A program made the position numbers and the translations under genes. This document shows, in pieces, positions 8,948 to 18,254 of a stretch of DNA of 64,000 bases (position 1 is the stretch's first letter; each line of letters opens with the position of its first letter). Under the pieces are notes generated by a model. That model saw only the letters and a list, made by a program, of their open reading frames with translations, made no database searches and was not told the DNA's origin. The stretch covers positions 62,001 through 126,000 of the forward strand of contig JACJWC010000002.1 of NCBI GenBank assembly GCA_020637335.1, read 5' to 3'. Origin of the DNA: Acidobacteriota bacterium (GTDB lineage: Bacteria; Acidobacteriota; Holophagae; Acanthopleuribacterales; Acanthopleuribacteraceae).

Positions 8948-9520
8948 TTAAAGCCAGGAGCCTAAGCCCCACTTTTCGGGCAAAAGCGGGCTGATCAGGA
9001 AAATGCAAAGCAATAGGGCGCACAAGACTCCAGCAGCAATCCAACTGCGACCGGTTGGAGCGGGCGGGTCGCCCCACGCATTGGGCTGCGTCTGGCCCGG
9101 TTTCAAAAGCAAAACGGCGTACCAAATCCATCCGAGCACCTTGATCGGCCACGGGCTAAAGCTAAAGTTGATATCAATTGGTAGTCCCATGGCCGGTCCC
9201 AACCAGGCCCACAGGGGAAAGAAGCCTATAAAAAGGTAGCCGGCTCTGAGCCCCATATCGTGCAAACGCTGGGCGCAGCAGGTCATCATCAGGATCAACC
9301 AAGCGCAACCGACCAAAACGCCAATAAAGGGTACAGAGTGAAATAATTGGATCGATCGGGACACCAAAAACATGCCCATCCCAACGGTCAACACTAGGAA
9401 GGGGAGTCTGCCCATGCGTCTATCCCATTGCCAAAAAACGACTTTACCTTCTTCTGGCGCTTCCTGCTGGTTCACGTATTGGTCCTTGATTCGGTATGGG
9501 GCCCTGCAGCTGACCGACAT
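8948..9520 (-). CDS. DUF805 family inner-membrane protein
   Basis: About 190 residues. Family hallmarks are visible: an aromatic/charged lead-in FWQWDRRMGRLPFL, several membrane helices, the core CAQRLHDMGLRAGYLFIGF (RLHDMG is typical of DUF805), and LLLKPGQTQPNAWGDPP near the end, followed by a last hydrophobic segment. The start is uncertain; ATG 9520 or the TTG 12 nt upstream both lack a clear ribosome site. It is separate from the AIM24 operon by 135 bp. Function unknown. Confidence 0.75.
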   Translation of the reverse strand: MSVSCRAPYRIKDQYVNQQEAPEEGKVVFWQWDRRMGRLPFLVLTVGMGMFLVSRSIQLFHSVPFIGVLVGCAWLILMMTCCAQRLHDMGLRAGYLFIGFFPLWAWLGPAMGLPIDINFSFSPWPIKVLGWIWYAVLLLKPGQTQPNAWGDPPAPTGRSWIAAGVLCALLLCIFLISPLLPEKWGLGSWL

Positions 9521-9628
9521 GATTCTAAGCACAAATCAAATAATTATGAGGCCGGGGCTTGGAAAAAATTGGGGACTTGGGGTTAGGATGAGAGAAATTA
9601 ATGAGCAGCCTCGGTTAAGGACACCAAC

Positions 9629-11359
9629 ATGATTCCCTTGCTTTTGTTTCTATGGATGCAGAGTCCTGATTCGCTTATGTCTATTCAATTTAACCCCGAA
9701 ATTCTTAAAGATCTGGATTTGGTCTGGGAACCGACGGGTCGCACCCAAAATTTGATTGAGGGGTACACGACGCTACCGCTTTTAGCGGCAAGAACTCCGC
9801 AATTGCGGGTCGATTTGCCCGATTTTGAAGGGTTTGAATCGGTTAGTTGGCAGCTGGAGCCGGGGTTTTGGCTGGTTTCGGGCTCCAAAATCCTGCCCTT
9901 TGAGTCGCTGGCATGGGAGGCTGCAGACTTTCCAGCGCTCGTTCAGGCGCGCGACGCTCAAGGTGGTGTTTGGTTTATTTTGAGCCATGGTCATCAACAT
10001 ACGCCCGATAATCAGACTCTATTAATCAATAACACGGATGTCCTGGTGGGACCCGCGTTGGCCAACTGGTTGGGCCAGCCAACTCTTGCAGGCTCCATGA
10101 TTGGGGTTGCTGAGCTTTTATTGCAGGGTTTAGCGCCTTTCTCGCTGGCCGGTCTGTGTACGCCCAATCTGAGCGGTGTGATTGATGTCCGGCTGGTAAC
10201 GATAAATGGACTGACCCAACTCCAACGCTCAGGTGGTCGCCTGGCCTTGTCCTTTTCAGCGACCCTGGATAATGTCGGCGTGGCAACCGTGCCCTGGCAT
10301 GCGGCCATTGCGCCGGATGGTTCTACCTCGGGCATTTACGGCCAACATCCCTTCCTGATCCTCAATTTGTACCGCTTAAAAGACGGCCAACTGGACATGA
10401 TTGGTCGTTCCGATGTGAAGCATGCCTTTTTCTCCACCAATGTGGGATGCGGTTGCCAAGGCGATAACTGGTTATACCCCGGTTGTGGCGATACGTATTC
10501 CTCGGGAAATAACAGTTCTCAGTTCTTTTTTGGACCGCGCAATGAGGTAAATCCCAAGACGGGTGCTTGGTCTTCCTTGGGGTCCCATTTCGATGCCATT
10601 CCCGTCAATGATTTTCGCGACCACGGCAATGAGACGGGTGCCCATGGTCCCTTCGACCATCGCCTGACGGCAATGGAGGCCGATTTATCTGATCCGGGAG
10701 CGACCTATTGGATGGAAGCGTGGTACCTGGTCCAGGACGACATCAACATTCTCAACAGCATGGGCTATCGTCAGGTCTTTCCAAGCTTTAATGGCACCAA
10801 TTGGACCTTTTCCCAGGCTGGAACGTTTGTGCGTGGGCCCGTTGTGGAAACCTGGATAGACCCCAATAACCCCGGCCTGGAAAATGCGCATGCTCGGGTG
10901 CAGGACCCAGACGGTGAATTCCGTTTGGTTGTGCACAGTGAGGATTTGGGCGATGGGTTCACCCGCTACACATACGGTTTGATGAATTTGGACCACGCTT
11001 CGGGTTTGACGGAACTGCGTTTGCCGTTTGACCCGAGCTCTTCCTTCCGCACTGCCTTTTTTCACGATGCGGACCAATCCGCCGACAACGATTGGTCCGT
11101 GAGCCTGCAGGGCAGTGAGCTGGTTTTCGCGCCTATGGATAACAACCCCCAAATCTGGGGCAGTTTGCTGACCATGGGCTTTGAGGCAAATGCACCGCCT
11201 ACCGCTGGTTATGTGATCGTGGTGAGCCCGGCATCGGGCAATTTGAATGTCGCGAGCCTGATCCCCTTTTGTGACAGCCAAATCTACTTGGATCTGCGCG
11301 AACTATGGCCGCTTAACACGACGATCCTCGACCTGATCACCGGCTCCTGCTTTTTGTGA
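9629..11359 (+). CDS. Large secreted protein of an uncharacterised family
   Basis: 576 residues starting MIPLLLFLWMQS, a short signal peptide. The middle part carries a recognisable pattern: HPFLILNLYRLKDGQLDMIG, then SDVKHAFFSTNVGCGCQGDN, GCGDTYSSGNNSSQFFFGPR and NEVNPKTGAW. The same order (N-x-Y-R-L, KHAFF, paired cysteines, GCxDxYSxGxNxSQ, GPRxEVN) is seen in hypothetical exported proteins of other bacteria that I recall but cannot name. It may be a metal- or Cys-bridged beta-rich domain. It stands alone and converges with the GFA gene. Confidence 0.7.
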   Translation: MIPLLLFLWMQSPDSLMSIQFNPEILKDLDLVWEPTGRTQNLIEGYTTLPLLAARTPQLRVDLPDFEGFESVSWQLEPGFWLVSGSKILPFESLAWEAADFPALVQARDAQGGVWFILSHGHQHTPDNQTLLINNTDVLVGPALANWLGQPTLAGSMIGVAELLLQGLAPFSLAGLCTPNLSGVIDVRLVTINGLTQLQRSGGRLALSFSATLDNVGVATVPWHAAIAPDGSTSGIYGQHPFLILNLYRLKDGQLDMIGRSDVKHAFFSTNVGCGCQGDNWLYPGCGDTYSSGNNSSQFFFGPRNEVNPKTGAWSSLGSHFDAIPVNDFRDHGNETGAHGPFDHRLTAMEADLSDPGATYWMEAWYLVQDDINILNSMGYRQVFPSFNGTNWTFSQAGTFVRGPVVETWIDPNNPGLENAHARVQDPDGEFRLVVHSEDLGDGFTRYTYGLMNLDHASGLTELRLPFDPSSSFRTAFFHDADQSADNDWSVSLQGSELVFAPMDNNPQIWGSLLTMGFEANAPPTAGYVIVVSPASGNLNVASLIPFCDSQIYLDLRELWPLNTTILDLITGSCFL

Positions 11360-11393
11360 TTTGGAACCATCTGGACAGAACTTGAGCCTCAAT

Positions 11394-11801
11394 CTATTGG
11401 GGTTCGGTGCCGCTGGGTCCACCGTAACGGGGCAAGACCGGGTCGGGTAACCAGGCCACATGCGAGTCCCAAAAGACTTGGGCTTGGGGCGCGCGGTCCA
11501 GAGCTGTGGCCAGGCTGGCCAGGGTGATATGCATCTCGCCTTTCCAGCGTTCGGCTTGGAAAAACAGGGTGGTGCCGCAGGTGGCACAGAACCCGCGCCG
11601 CGCGCCCGGTGAACTCGTGTACCACCGCAACGCCGATTCACCAGCGGTGAGCTTGAAATCGGCTTCATCGACACCGAACCAGGTGACAAAAGCGGCGCCA
11701 TGGGCGGCACGGCAATCCGTGCAGTGGCAATGAGCACACCATAACGAAGGGCCGGTGAACTGATATTGAACAAGCTGACACATACAGGATCCCTGAAACA
11801 T
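11394..11801 (-). CDS. GFA (glutathione-dependent formaldehyde-activating/CENP-V) family protein
   Basis: 135 residues from ATG 11801 behind AGGAGG. The zinc-ligand cysteines are all visible: GSCMCQLVQY, then CAHCHCTDCRAAHGAAFVTW, then RGFCATCGTTLFF. This is the CxC / CxxCxxC / CxxC layout of the GFA fold. Many members have no proven enzyme activity, so the family name should not be read as formaldehyde metabolism. Single gene. Confidence 0.88.
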   Translation of the reverse strand: MFQGSCMCQLVQYQFTGPSLWCAHCHCTDCRAAHGAAFVTWFGVDEADFKLTAGESALRWYTSSPGARRGFCATCGTTLFFQAERWKGEMHITLASLATALDRAPQAQVFWDSHVAWLPDPVLPRYGGPSGTEPQ

Positions 11802-11882
11802 AAAACCTCCTGACCCAACATACGATTTAACGCTTCGTTTCGTTAGGAGGGCAAGCGAAAAGGGCTTTGTGGCGGGGGTAGG

Positions 11883-12473
11883 TTATGGCATCGGTTGCGG
11901 CAAGGCTGAATCGAAGGCTTGGGTAAAGTTCTGGTTCATTTCGATTAAAATCTGCAGGCGATGTTTGAAACCGCGCGCGAATTGGGGGAGTTTGGCCTCA
12001 TCTAATTCGCCAACCTCCATGATTTTTTCGATCAAACGGTCCTGGTTGGTCATGTAAAGATCCTGGAATCGGTAGAGTTGGGCATAACCGCTGACCCGTT
12101 GCATCGGCACATATTGAAGGTACTGGGTCATGCGTGCCGAGTCCCATGAGGCGGTTGAGAGCAGAACCATGGGGTAATCAAAATTGAAGTTGGCTTCCTG
12201 ATCGGGATTCTGCTCCGCGTTCTGCAAGGAAGTTTCGATGTCAGCCAGGAGTTGGCGATGCGCTTCCAGGCGGTTTTCCAGAGCCACTTTGTTTTTGAGT
12301 AACTCTTCGCGAATCGCCTTTTCGGCTTGGGCCGCACCTTGATGGTCTTTTTGGCGGTCGCGGTACTGATCGATCGCCAAGGCGCCCAAAAGGGCAGCCA
12401 CGATAAAAAAGGATTCCAGCAAAATATCGGGCAATTTCTTGCGCAAATGTTGCGACGCATCTTTTAAAGCCAT
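11883..12473 (-). CDS. Membrane-anchored protein of unknown function
   Basis: 196 residues from ATG 12473 (GAGG about 11 nt upstream); an earlier TTG at 12503 is possible. One N-terminal transmembrane helix (DILLESFFIVAALLGALAI) is followed by a charged, mostly helical region (KAIREELLKNKVALENRLEAH) and a second helical part. This fits a signal-anchor with an exported helical domain, a layout common in small exported proteins of unknown role. No known domain recognised and no functional neighbours. Confidence 0.65.
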   Translation of the reverse strand: MALKDASQHLRKKLPDILLESFFIVAALLGALAIDQYRDRQKDHQGAAQAEKAIREELLKNKVALENRLEAHRQLLADIETSLQNAEQNPDQEANFNFDYPMVLLSTASWDSARMTQYLQYVPMQRVSGYAQLYRFQDLYMTNQDRLIEKIMEVGELDEAKLPQFARGFKHRLQILIEMNQNFTQAFDSALPQPMP

Positions 12474-12737
12474 TTTAGGGAAACCTCGTTCAAGACTGGC
12501 CAAATTTTAACCATCAAATCAAGAAGCGGCGAATAATTCAAACTTTTCTGAAAGAGTCACCAGCCATGCGGCGCTCCATTTGTCTCGCAGGGAACATCTT
12601 TTGTGAAAATGCAATATAAAACGGCATCCATTTGGCTTTGTTTTGACTGGTCATGAAAATAGTTGTTCGGGCACCCGGGTTCGGATACTCTGGATTCAGG
12701 GTTTTCCACTGGCCCATTGCTGTTGCGGGAGTTTTTT

Positions 12738-13109
12738 ATGCGGGTAACAAAGCTGCTTGTACTGGTTCTAGGTCTGGTCCTGGGTATATTTGTAACCGCT
12801 CAGGAGGATTGGGAAGATACCATTTCTGGCGAATACGAAGGCGTTGCTGAAAGCGAAGAGATCGGTGATGTTCCGGTAACGGTCAGCGTAAGCTACTCAG
12901 ACGGTCAAATTACTGGCACGATCCAGACCGAACGCGGGTTGGCCAACCTCAGTGGAACGTTAAGTGAAAATGGCTATTGGTATGTCACAATTTCGGCTGG
13001 CGATGGCCAAGGTACGGTGCAAGGCGCATTGGTTGAAGATGGCCTTTTCACGGGGACATGGTCAATGGCGGGTGCAACAGGAACCATTGTCTTAACCAAG
13101 GTTAATTAA
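12738..13109 (+). CDS. Small exported beta-rich protein
   Basis: 123 residues from ATG 12738 behind GCGGGAG, with signal peptide MRVTKLLVLVLGLVLGIFVTAQ. The mature part is a series of short strands ending in GTWSMAGATGTIVLTKVN, with repeated G-T/G-x-W turns like small lipocalin-like or beta-barrel proteins. No family is recognised. A hairpin terminator lies 240 bp downstream. Confidence 0.65.
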   Translation: MRVTKLLVLVLGLVLGIFVTAQEDWEDTISGEYEGVAESEEIGDVPVTVSVSYSDGQITGTIQTERGLANLSGTLSENGYWYVTISAGDGQGTVQGALVEDGLFTGTWSMAGATGTIVLTKVN

Positions 13110-13428
13110 CCTTTTTCGCTTCGATGGGTGGCGAAGCTGGGAAAACAGAACTTTTGGCTGGTTCGCTGCTCCACTTTGCATAATCTGCAAACTTAAAAGG
13201 AGCATGTTGGCCAAGGGCATCAATTTGCGGGTGTTTTCCCGCAAGCGGCCTGTCGAATTAGAGACCTTTTCTGTCGAATGAGCAATGGTGCGGGAAAGCC
13301 TTGAATAAGCTGGGGCTTAAGCCTCAAAAGAACGCTTCATGGATGTTTAAGGTCCTTAAAACCATGAAGGACCTTAAAGATTTTTTAGGCAAAGGTCCAT
13401 ATACACCTCATTGCCTAGAAGTGCGTGT
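13110..13428. other. Intergenic region with two hairpins
   Basis: 319 bp without a supported gene. It contains a hairpin TTGCGGG/CCCGCAA (13225-13244), a doubled CTGTCGAAT, and the terminator at 13346-13386. Nothing else is recognised. Confidence 0.5.
13346..13386 (+). terminator. Rho-independent terminator, 12-bp perfect stem
   Basis: TTTAAGGTCCTT (13346-13357) pairs exactly with AAGGACCTTAAA (13367-13378) around a 9-nt loop, followed by GATTTTTT. The T-run places it on the plus strand. Confidence 0.6.
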
Positions 13429-14358
13429 TCAGATCCAGTGACGCAGGAAAATGAGGTAAAACAAACCCAGGAAAAGCGTGTATTTGGCCACGTAGTAGAG
13501 TCGACGGTTTTTGGCTTTGAGGTTTTGACCAAAAGTTTTGACGGCCAGGATGTAGCGGAAGATGCGGTTGATCATGCCGGTTCGATCGGTTTCTTCATTG
13601 GGGGAAGCAGCCGCTTTCATCAGGGTGAAGCCGAAAAAGTGGTTGATCGCTTTGCCCAGGCGCGTTTTCATGGGACGTTCAATGTCGCAGAACAGGATCA
13701 GGCGGGTAATGTCCGTGCGGTTATAAGCTTCGTGAATAAAGGTTTCATCGAAAACAACACCTTCGCCGTCGCGCCAACCGTAGGTTTGACCATCAACCAC
13801 AATGGCGCACGCGTCGGAGTTGGGCGTTTTGAGGCCCAAGTGGTAGCGCAAGGAGCCGGCGTAGGGGTCGCGATGGGCGCCAAGCACCGAGCCGGGCGGT
13901 AACAAAGTGTAGGCTGCGGCTTTAACTTGCGGGATCTCGGCCAACAGTGCACAGGTCTTAGGGCAAAGGGCGGCCGCGGAGGCGTGCGGTTGGTCGTACC
14001 ACTTGAGATAAAATCGTTTCCATCCGCGTTTAAAAAAGGTGTGAAAGCCCAAATCATCACCGCGATCGGTGCCCTTGATATTGCCCTGGTCTAATAGCGC
14101 AAGCCCCTCATCGCGAATGGTTTGCCAGTTGGCCTGTAAGGGCTCCAGGTACTGAAACTTGGACGGCTCAAAAAAAACCTGCTTGGGCACTGCACTGCCG
14201 CGGTACATCAACGCGTTAATAGGTCCCATCAAAGTGGAGTGATCGCCCAATTGGCGCACAAAGCGCAGGCGTCGCTTCCCGCGAAAATGGACCAGGACCG
14301 CGCTGAGGAAATAAAGTAATACCAGGCTGTATTTGGTGATATTCCAGGTGGACCACAT
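13429..14358 (-). CDS. Aspartyl/asparaginyl beta-hydroxylase family dioxygenase
   Basis: About 309 residues from ATG 14358 (GAGGA upstream); an ATG at 14439 would add 27 residues without a ribosome site. The 2-oxoglutarate/Fe(II) dioxygenase features of PF05118 are present: LLPPGSVLGAHRDPYAGSL with the metal HxD-like motif, RYHLGLKTP, WRDGEGVVFDETFIHEAYN with the second metal His, and TRLILFCDIERP with the 2-oxoglutarate Arg. N-terminal and C-terminal hydrophobic segments (SLVLLYFLSAVLVHF and LFLGLFYLIFLRHW) suggest a membrane-bound enzyme. Related bacterial proteins hydroxylate lipid-linked or peptide substrates; the substrate here is unknown. Confidence 0.82.
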   Translation of the reverse strand: MWSTWNITKYSLVLLYFLSAVLVHFRGKRRLRFVRQLGDHSTLMGPINALMYRGSAVPKQVFFEPSKFQYLEPLQANWQTIRDEGLALLDQGNIKGTDRGDDLGFHTFFKRGWKRFYLKWYDQPHASAAALCPKTCALLAEIPQVKAAAYTLLPPGSVLGAHRDPYAGSLRYHLGLKTPNSDACAIVVDGQTYGWRDGEGVVFDETFIHEAYNRTDITRLILFCDIERPMKTRLGKAINHFFGFTLMKAAASPNEETDRTGMINRIFRYILAVKTFGQNLKAKNRRLYYVAKYTLFLGLFYLIFLRHWI

Positions 14359-14560
14359 CGGTTTCGGGTTTCCTCTACAAGGGCCCATTGACAAAAATGA
14401 ATCCGGTTCACCCGGCTTCGGCCCGTCTAATCCGCTCATTTTAAGGCGAGACCGAAACGAAGTCTAGACCGATCGGCCTATTCCTGTCGTGCGCCACTAA
14501 TTAACCCGAACCCCAAGAAAAAGGGGTGAAATGGAGTCGCTTTGCTTGATTTTGTGTTGA

Positions 14561-14600
14561 AATGGAGTAAATTGGACTAAAATGGACCAATTTGGTTCAC
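14561..14600 (+). promoter_or_regulatory. MraZ box array, four TGG repeats with 10-bp period
   Basis: TGG triplets recur at 14563, 14573, 14583 and 14593 in ATGGAGTAAA, TTGGACTAAA, ATGGACCAAT, TTGGTTCAC: four direct repeats exactly one helical turn apart, just upstream of mraZ. A fifth ATGGAG lies at 14531. MraZ is known to bind TGGGA-type direct repeats 10 bp apart in its own promoter, so autoregulation of the whole cluster is inferred. Confidence 0.75.
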
Positions 14601-14628
14601 TCCCCTCGGGAAGATCGGGTGCAACACG

Positions 14629-15069
14629 ATGACTGGCAGGTTCCGCGGACATGCAGAAGCGCGAATAGACGACAATGGTCGTCTGAAGATGCCGTCGCAT
14701 TTCAAGAAGGCCTTGGAAGCGGCATACGGGCGCAGCTTGTTTGTAACCGCCTTAACGGATGAGTACCTGCACATCTACCCCATGCCGGTTTGGGAAGAGG
14801 TAGAGAGCCGCGTGCGCAATTTGGGCATGATGCACCCGGCGCGGCACCGGTTCCTGACCCGAGTCAACCGCTTTGGTCAGGAAGTGGAGATGGATAACCA
14901 GGGTCGATTGTTGATCAAACCTGCCCAACGGGAATTGGTTCGAATCAAGGATCAGGTGGTGGTGATCGGCTGTATCGACCATCTGCAGTTGTGGGCAGCC
15001 GAAGGTTTGGACCAGGGTCAGGGGACCCAGGCCCTGACTGCAGACGATTTTTCAATGTTGGAGATTTAA
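14629..15069 (+). CDS. mraZ: Transcriptional regulator MraZ
   Basis: 146 residues, the usual MraZ length. Two AbrB/SpoVT-like swapped-hairpin repeats are visible: the first contains ARIDDNGRLKMPSHFKKAL and the second EVEMDNQGRLLIKPAQREL, each with the conserved D-N/Q-x-GR core. MraZ forms a ring-shaped oligomer that binds the repeats in front of its own gene and controls the division and wall cluster. First gene of the dcw cluster; 6 bp separate it from rsmH. Confidence 0.95.
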   Translation: MTGRFRGHAEARIDDNGRLKMPSHFKKALEAAYGRSLFVTALTDEYLHIYPMPVWEEVESRVRNLGMMHPARHRFLTRVNRFGQEVEMDNQGRLLIKPAQRELVRIKDQVVVIGCIDHLQLWAAEGLDQGQGTQALTADDFSMLEI

Positions 15070-15075
15070 CAAGCC

Positions 15076-15942
15076 ATGGGTGATTGGGTCCATGTCCCTG
15101 TCATGCTGGAGGAAGTCATGAGCCATTTGCTAAATGATCGCGAAGGAACCTATTGGGACGGCACGTTTGGGCGCGGCGGGCACAGTATGGCGTTGCTGAG
15201 CCAACTGATGGGTTTGGGCAAATTGGTAGCATCCGACCGCGACCCGTTGGCTCAAGCTGCGGCAGAACCCTTGCTTGAGAATCCCCAATTCAGTTTTGAG
15301 CCGTGTGATTTTGCCAATATGGTGGCCAAAATTCCCTATCAACTCAATGGCTTCCTTTTGGATTTAGGCGTCTCAACCCCCCAATTACGCGATGCGACCC
15401 GAGGTTTCTCATTTCAAGAAGACGGACCGTTGGACATGCGCATGGACCCGACGCAGGGCATGTCGGCAGCCGAGTTAATTGACGCGACCTCTGAACGGGA
15501 GTTGGCGGATATCATTTACCAATACGGCGAGGAGCGGCTTTCGCGGCGGATTGCCAAAGCGATTAAAGAAAATCGGCCGGTCACGCGAACGGCCCAGTTG
15601 GCGGATATTTGCCGCATGGCCTATCCGCGCCGCCATCATCGGATTCATCCGGCGACTCGCACCTTCCAGGCCCTGCGCATTGCCGTAAACCGCGAGTTGG
15701 ATCAGTTGGCAGACGTCATCCCTCGCGCAGCCGCCAAGTTAAAACCCGGGGGCCGCGGAGTCATTATCAGTTTCCACAGTTTAGAGGATCGGATTGTGAA
15801 GCGGGCTTACAAAGCCTTGGTGGCCGCGGGTGGATTTCGCCTGATCACCAAAAAACCGCTGATTCCCAGCGAAGAAGAAGCGCAGCGCAACCCAGCCGCA
15901 CGCAGTGCCAAAATGCGTGTCATTGAGCGGGAGGAATCGTAA
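15076..15942 (+). CDS. rsmH: 16S rRNA (cytosine(1402)-N4)-methyltransferase
   Basis: 288 residues. The N-terminus HVPVMLEEVM and the SAM-binding DGTFGRGGHS (residues 28-37) are diagnostic, followed by LLDLGVSTPQLRDATRGFSF, FQEDGPLDMRMDP and HPATRTFQALRIAVN, ending in the RNA-facing segment SFHSLEDRIVKRA. It methylates C1402 of 16S rRNA in the decoding centre. Its stop overlaps the ftsL start (TAATG). Confidence 0.96.
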   Translation: MGDWVHVPVMLEEVMSHLLNDREGTYWDGTFGRGGHSMALLSQLMGLGKLVASDRDPLAQAAAEPLLENPQFSFEPCDFANMVAKIPYQLNGFLLDLGVSTPQLRDATRGFSFQEDGPLDMRMDPTQGMSAAELIDATSERELADIIYQYGEERLSRRIAKAIKENRPVTRTAQLADICRMAYPRRHHRIHPATRTFQALRIAVNRELDQLADVIPRAAAKLKPGGRGVIISFHSLEDRIVKRAYKALVAAGGFRLITKKPLIPSEEEAQRNPAARSAKMRVIEREES

Positions 15943-16307
15943 TGGACCAACGGTTTTCACGCGGTAGCCAAAGTGTCGCCAAACGCAAGTTGCGCGGCTT
16001 GGAACTGTTTTGGTTGTTCCTGTTTGCCTTCCTCCTGGCCTTACCCATGTTGTGGGTAGCCAGCGTACAAACCAATTTGATCGAATTTGGCTATAAGGTT
16101 CAGGCGCTGCGGGCCAAGGAATCCGAGTTGTTGGAAGAGCAGGATCGGCTCAAAGCAGAGCTGGCCTTCCTCAAACGGCCCGATCGAGTCTTTACAGAAC
16201 TGCAAAAGCAGGGGTTAACGCCGAGTCCTGAGCGGATTCAGGTGTATGAAGGCCAGGAAGTTTTGATGGCCGAAATGCCACAAGCGGGGGCCACTAGGGA
16301 GCAATAG
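15942..16307 (+). CDS. ftsL: Cell division protein FtsL
   Basis: 121 residues with FtsL topology: a short basic cytoplasmic tail, one transmembrane helix (LFWLFLFAFLLALPMLWVAS) and a coiled-coil periplasmic part (KVQALRAKESELLEEQDRLKAELAFL). Sequence conservation in this family is low, so the call rests on topology and its position between rsmH and ftsI. It would bridge FtsQ/FtsB and FtsWI in the divisome. No separate ftsB is seen in the cluster. Confidence 0.85.
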   Translation: MDQRFSRGSQSVAKRKLRGLELFWLFLFAFLLALPMLWVASVQTNLIEFGYKVQALRAKESELLEEQDRLKAELAFLKRPDRVFTELQKQGLTPSPERIQVYEGQEVLMAEMPQAGATREQ

Positions 16308-18254
16308 ATGTCCGCCTATCAAAAATTTTCCAAACGGTGGGGTCTACTTTTGGCCGGTTTTTCCCTGTGGTCGTGTGCAGTTTTTTATCGTCTGTTCGAT
16401 ATTCAGATTCTGCATGCCGACTCGCTGCGGGCGCGCAGTGAACGGCTGCACCGTTCCGAAATGCAGATTCCCTCTAAAAGGGGTGATATTCTCGATCGAA
16501 ACGGGAAAATTTTAGCCACCAGCCAGGTACAACCTTCGGTGTGTGCGGATCCTTCCGTTGTGGAGAATCCAGAGGAAACGGCACGTCAGATGGCGGCAGT
16601 CCTGGGCAAAGACAAAAAGTGGATTCGCCAGATCAGAGAGCGATTAAAGGATTCCGAGCGAAGTTTTGCCTATGTGGAACGATTTGTCAGTCCGCGCCAA
16701 TGGGAGGCCATTGATGCGCTCGGTTTGAAGGGTATTTTCTGCCAAAAGGAACCGACCCGGCACTATCCCAAGGAGTGGATTGGTTCACACGTGGTCGGAT
16801 TTGTCAGTCCCCATTCCGGGATGGCCGAAGGTGCAGAACAGGCGTTTGAGCAATACGTTGCGGGAACGCCCGGTTCCATTCAAACCCTTCGCGATGGTCG
16901 CCGCCAGCGGATTTGGTTGGGGCCTCAAGTGATTAAGGAACCGGTCATGGGTTCCAATGTGGAATTGACCCTGGATGAGAATATTCAGTTCTTTTCCGAA
17001 ACGGCAGTGCGTCGCGCTTACGGCATTACCAAAGCGACCAACATCACTGCCATTGTGATGGATCCGCAAAACGGAGCAATCCTGGCCATGGCCAATGCGC
17101 CGGATTTTAACCCCAACTTTTTTGGCCGGTTTGATCCGTTTAAACGCAAGAATCGGGCAGTTGTCGATGTTTACGAGCCGGCCTCGGCTTTTAAAATTGT
17201 GACCGTTGCCAGCGCCATTGAGTTGGGCACCATTCGTTGGGGCCAAAAGTTCTTTTGTGAAGAGGGTGGGACCACCGTTTATGGTAAGTACATCAAGGAC
17301 AACAAATCCTTTGGCACCCTGACGGTGGAAGAGATCTTGTGGCATTCCTCCAACGTGGGTTCGATCAAAATCGCGCAAACCATGAGCCCGCGCCAATTCC
17401 ATGATTCCATCGAAAAATTCGGGTTTGGGGAACGGACCGGCATTGAGCTGCCCGCAGAAGCCAAGGGTATTTTTCGGCCTTTGGACCAATGGACCCTTGT
17501 TTCCCCGGCTTACCTCTCCATCGGACACGAACTCTCCTCAACTCCGCTGCAAATGTTGCGCGCGGCGAGTGTGGTCGCCAATGGTGGTTTTCTGGTGAAG
17601 CCGCACATTGGCAAACGCGTTTTGCTAGCGGATGGGGGTGAGATCGATTTGCGTCCCCAAGAGCCGCCCGTTCGGGTCATTTCCGAAAAAACGGCGCAGG
17701 GTATGGTTGAAGCTTTAAAGGGTGTGGTCAGCCGTGGTACGGCCAAACATGCGCAGATCCCCGGCGTGGAAGTTTTTGGTAAAACTGGAACGGCCCAGCG
17801 GCTGGTGGGCAGCAGTTATTCGCATCAAAAATTTAACGCTTCATTCGTTGGCTTCTTCCCGGCTGAGGCCCCGCGCTATGGTATTATCGTCGTCGTCCAT
17901 GACCCAAAGATGGGGAAGGTCCATGGTGGGGAAGTAGCGGCACCTATTTTTTCGGAAATTGGCCGGCAGATCGTATTGTACGAGGACGAATTGCCCGGCT
18001 ATCAACGGCGTCGCCTGCAGGTTTCGCCGGACAGCCGGCCGAATTGGCCCTCTGCACCGCTTTCAGTCCAAGTTCCGCCCGGAACCATGCCTGACCTCAA
18101 GGGACTTGGCTTAAGAAACGCATTAAATCGGTGTTCGGTGCAGGGAATTGGGTTGGATATCGAAGGTTCGGGCATTGTGATCGCCCAGGAACCAGAAGCC
18201 GGTAGCCCCATACCTGCTGGAGGCCGTTGCAAAGTGCGGTTGGGAGCGGGCTGA
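16308..18254 (+). CDS. ftsI: Peptidoglycan transpeptidase FtsI/PBP with C-terminal PASTA domain
   Basis: 648 residues. N-terminal membrane anchor (LLLAGFSLWSCAVFYRLF), dimerisation domain with RGDILDRNGKILA, then the penicillin-binding domain: SAFK at Ser293, SSN in WHSSNVGSIKIA, and KTG in FGKTGTAQRL. The last ~60 residues (from PGTMPDLKGLGLRNALNRC to CKVRLGAG) form one PASTA domain, which E. coli FtsI lacks but Spo VD-like and many other septal PBPs carry. Septal crosslinking enzyme working with FtsW. Start follows AGGGAG. Confidence 0.94.
   Translation: MSAYQKFSKRWGLLLAGFSLWSCAVFYRLFDIQILHADSLRARSERLHRSEMQIPSKRGDILDRNGKILATSQVQPSVCADPSVVENPEETARQMAAVLGKDKKWIRQIRERLKDSERSFAYVERFVSPRQWEAIDALGLKGIFCQKEPTRHYPKEWIGSHVVGFVSPHSGMAEGAEQAFEQYVAGTPGSIQTLRDGRRQRIWLGPQVIKEPVMGSNVELTLDENIQFFSETAVRRAYGITKATNITAIVMDPQNGAILAMANAPDFNPNFFGRFDPFKRKNRAVVDVYEPASAFKIVTVASAIELGTIRWGQKFFCEEGGTTVYGKYIKDNKSFGTLTVEEILWHSSNVGSIKIAQTMSPRQFHDSIEKFGFGERTGIELPAEAKGIFRPLDQWTLVSPAYLSIGHELSSTPLQMLRAASVVANGGFLVKPHIGKRVLLADGGEIDLRPQEPPVRVISEKTAQGMVEALKGVVSRGTAKHAQIPGVEVFGKTGTAQRLVGSSYSHQKFNASFVGFFPAEAPRYGIIVVVHDPKMGKVHGGEVAAPIFSEIGRQIVLYEDELPGYQRRRLQVSPDSRPNWPSAPLSVQVPPGTMPDLKGLGLRNALNRCSVQGIGLDIEGSGIVIAQEPEAGSPIPAGGRCKVRLGAG

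Noticed and set aside
10685..11281. 198-codon minus-strand frame antisense to the large secreted protein
   Set aside because: Shadow of a plausible secreted protein with signal peptide; no motif or ribosome site.
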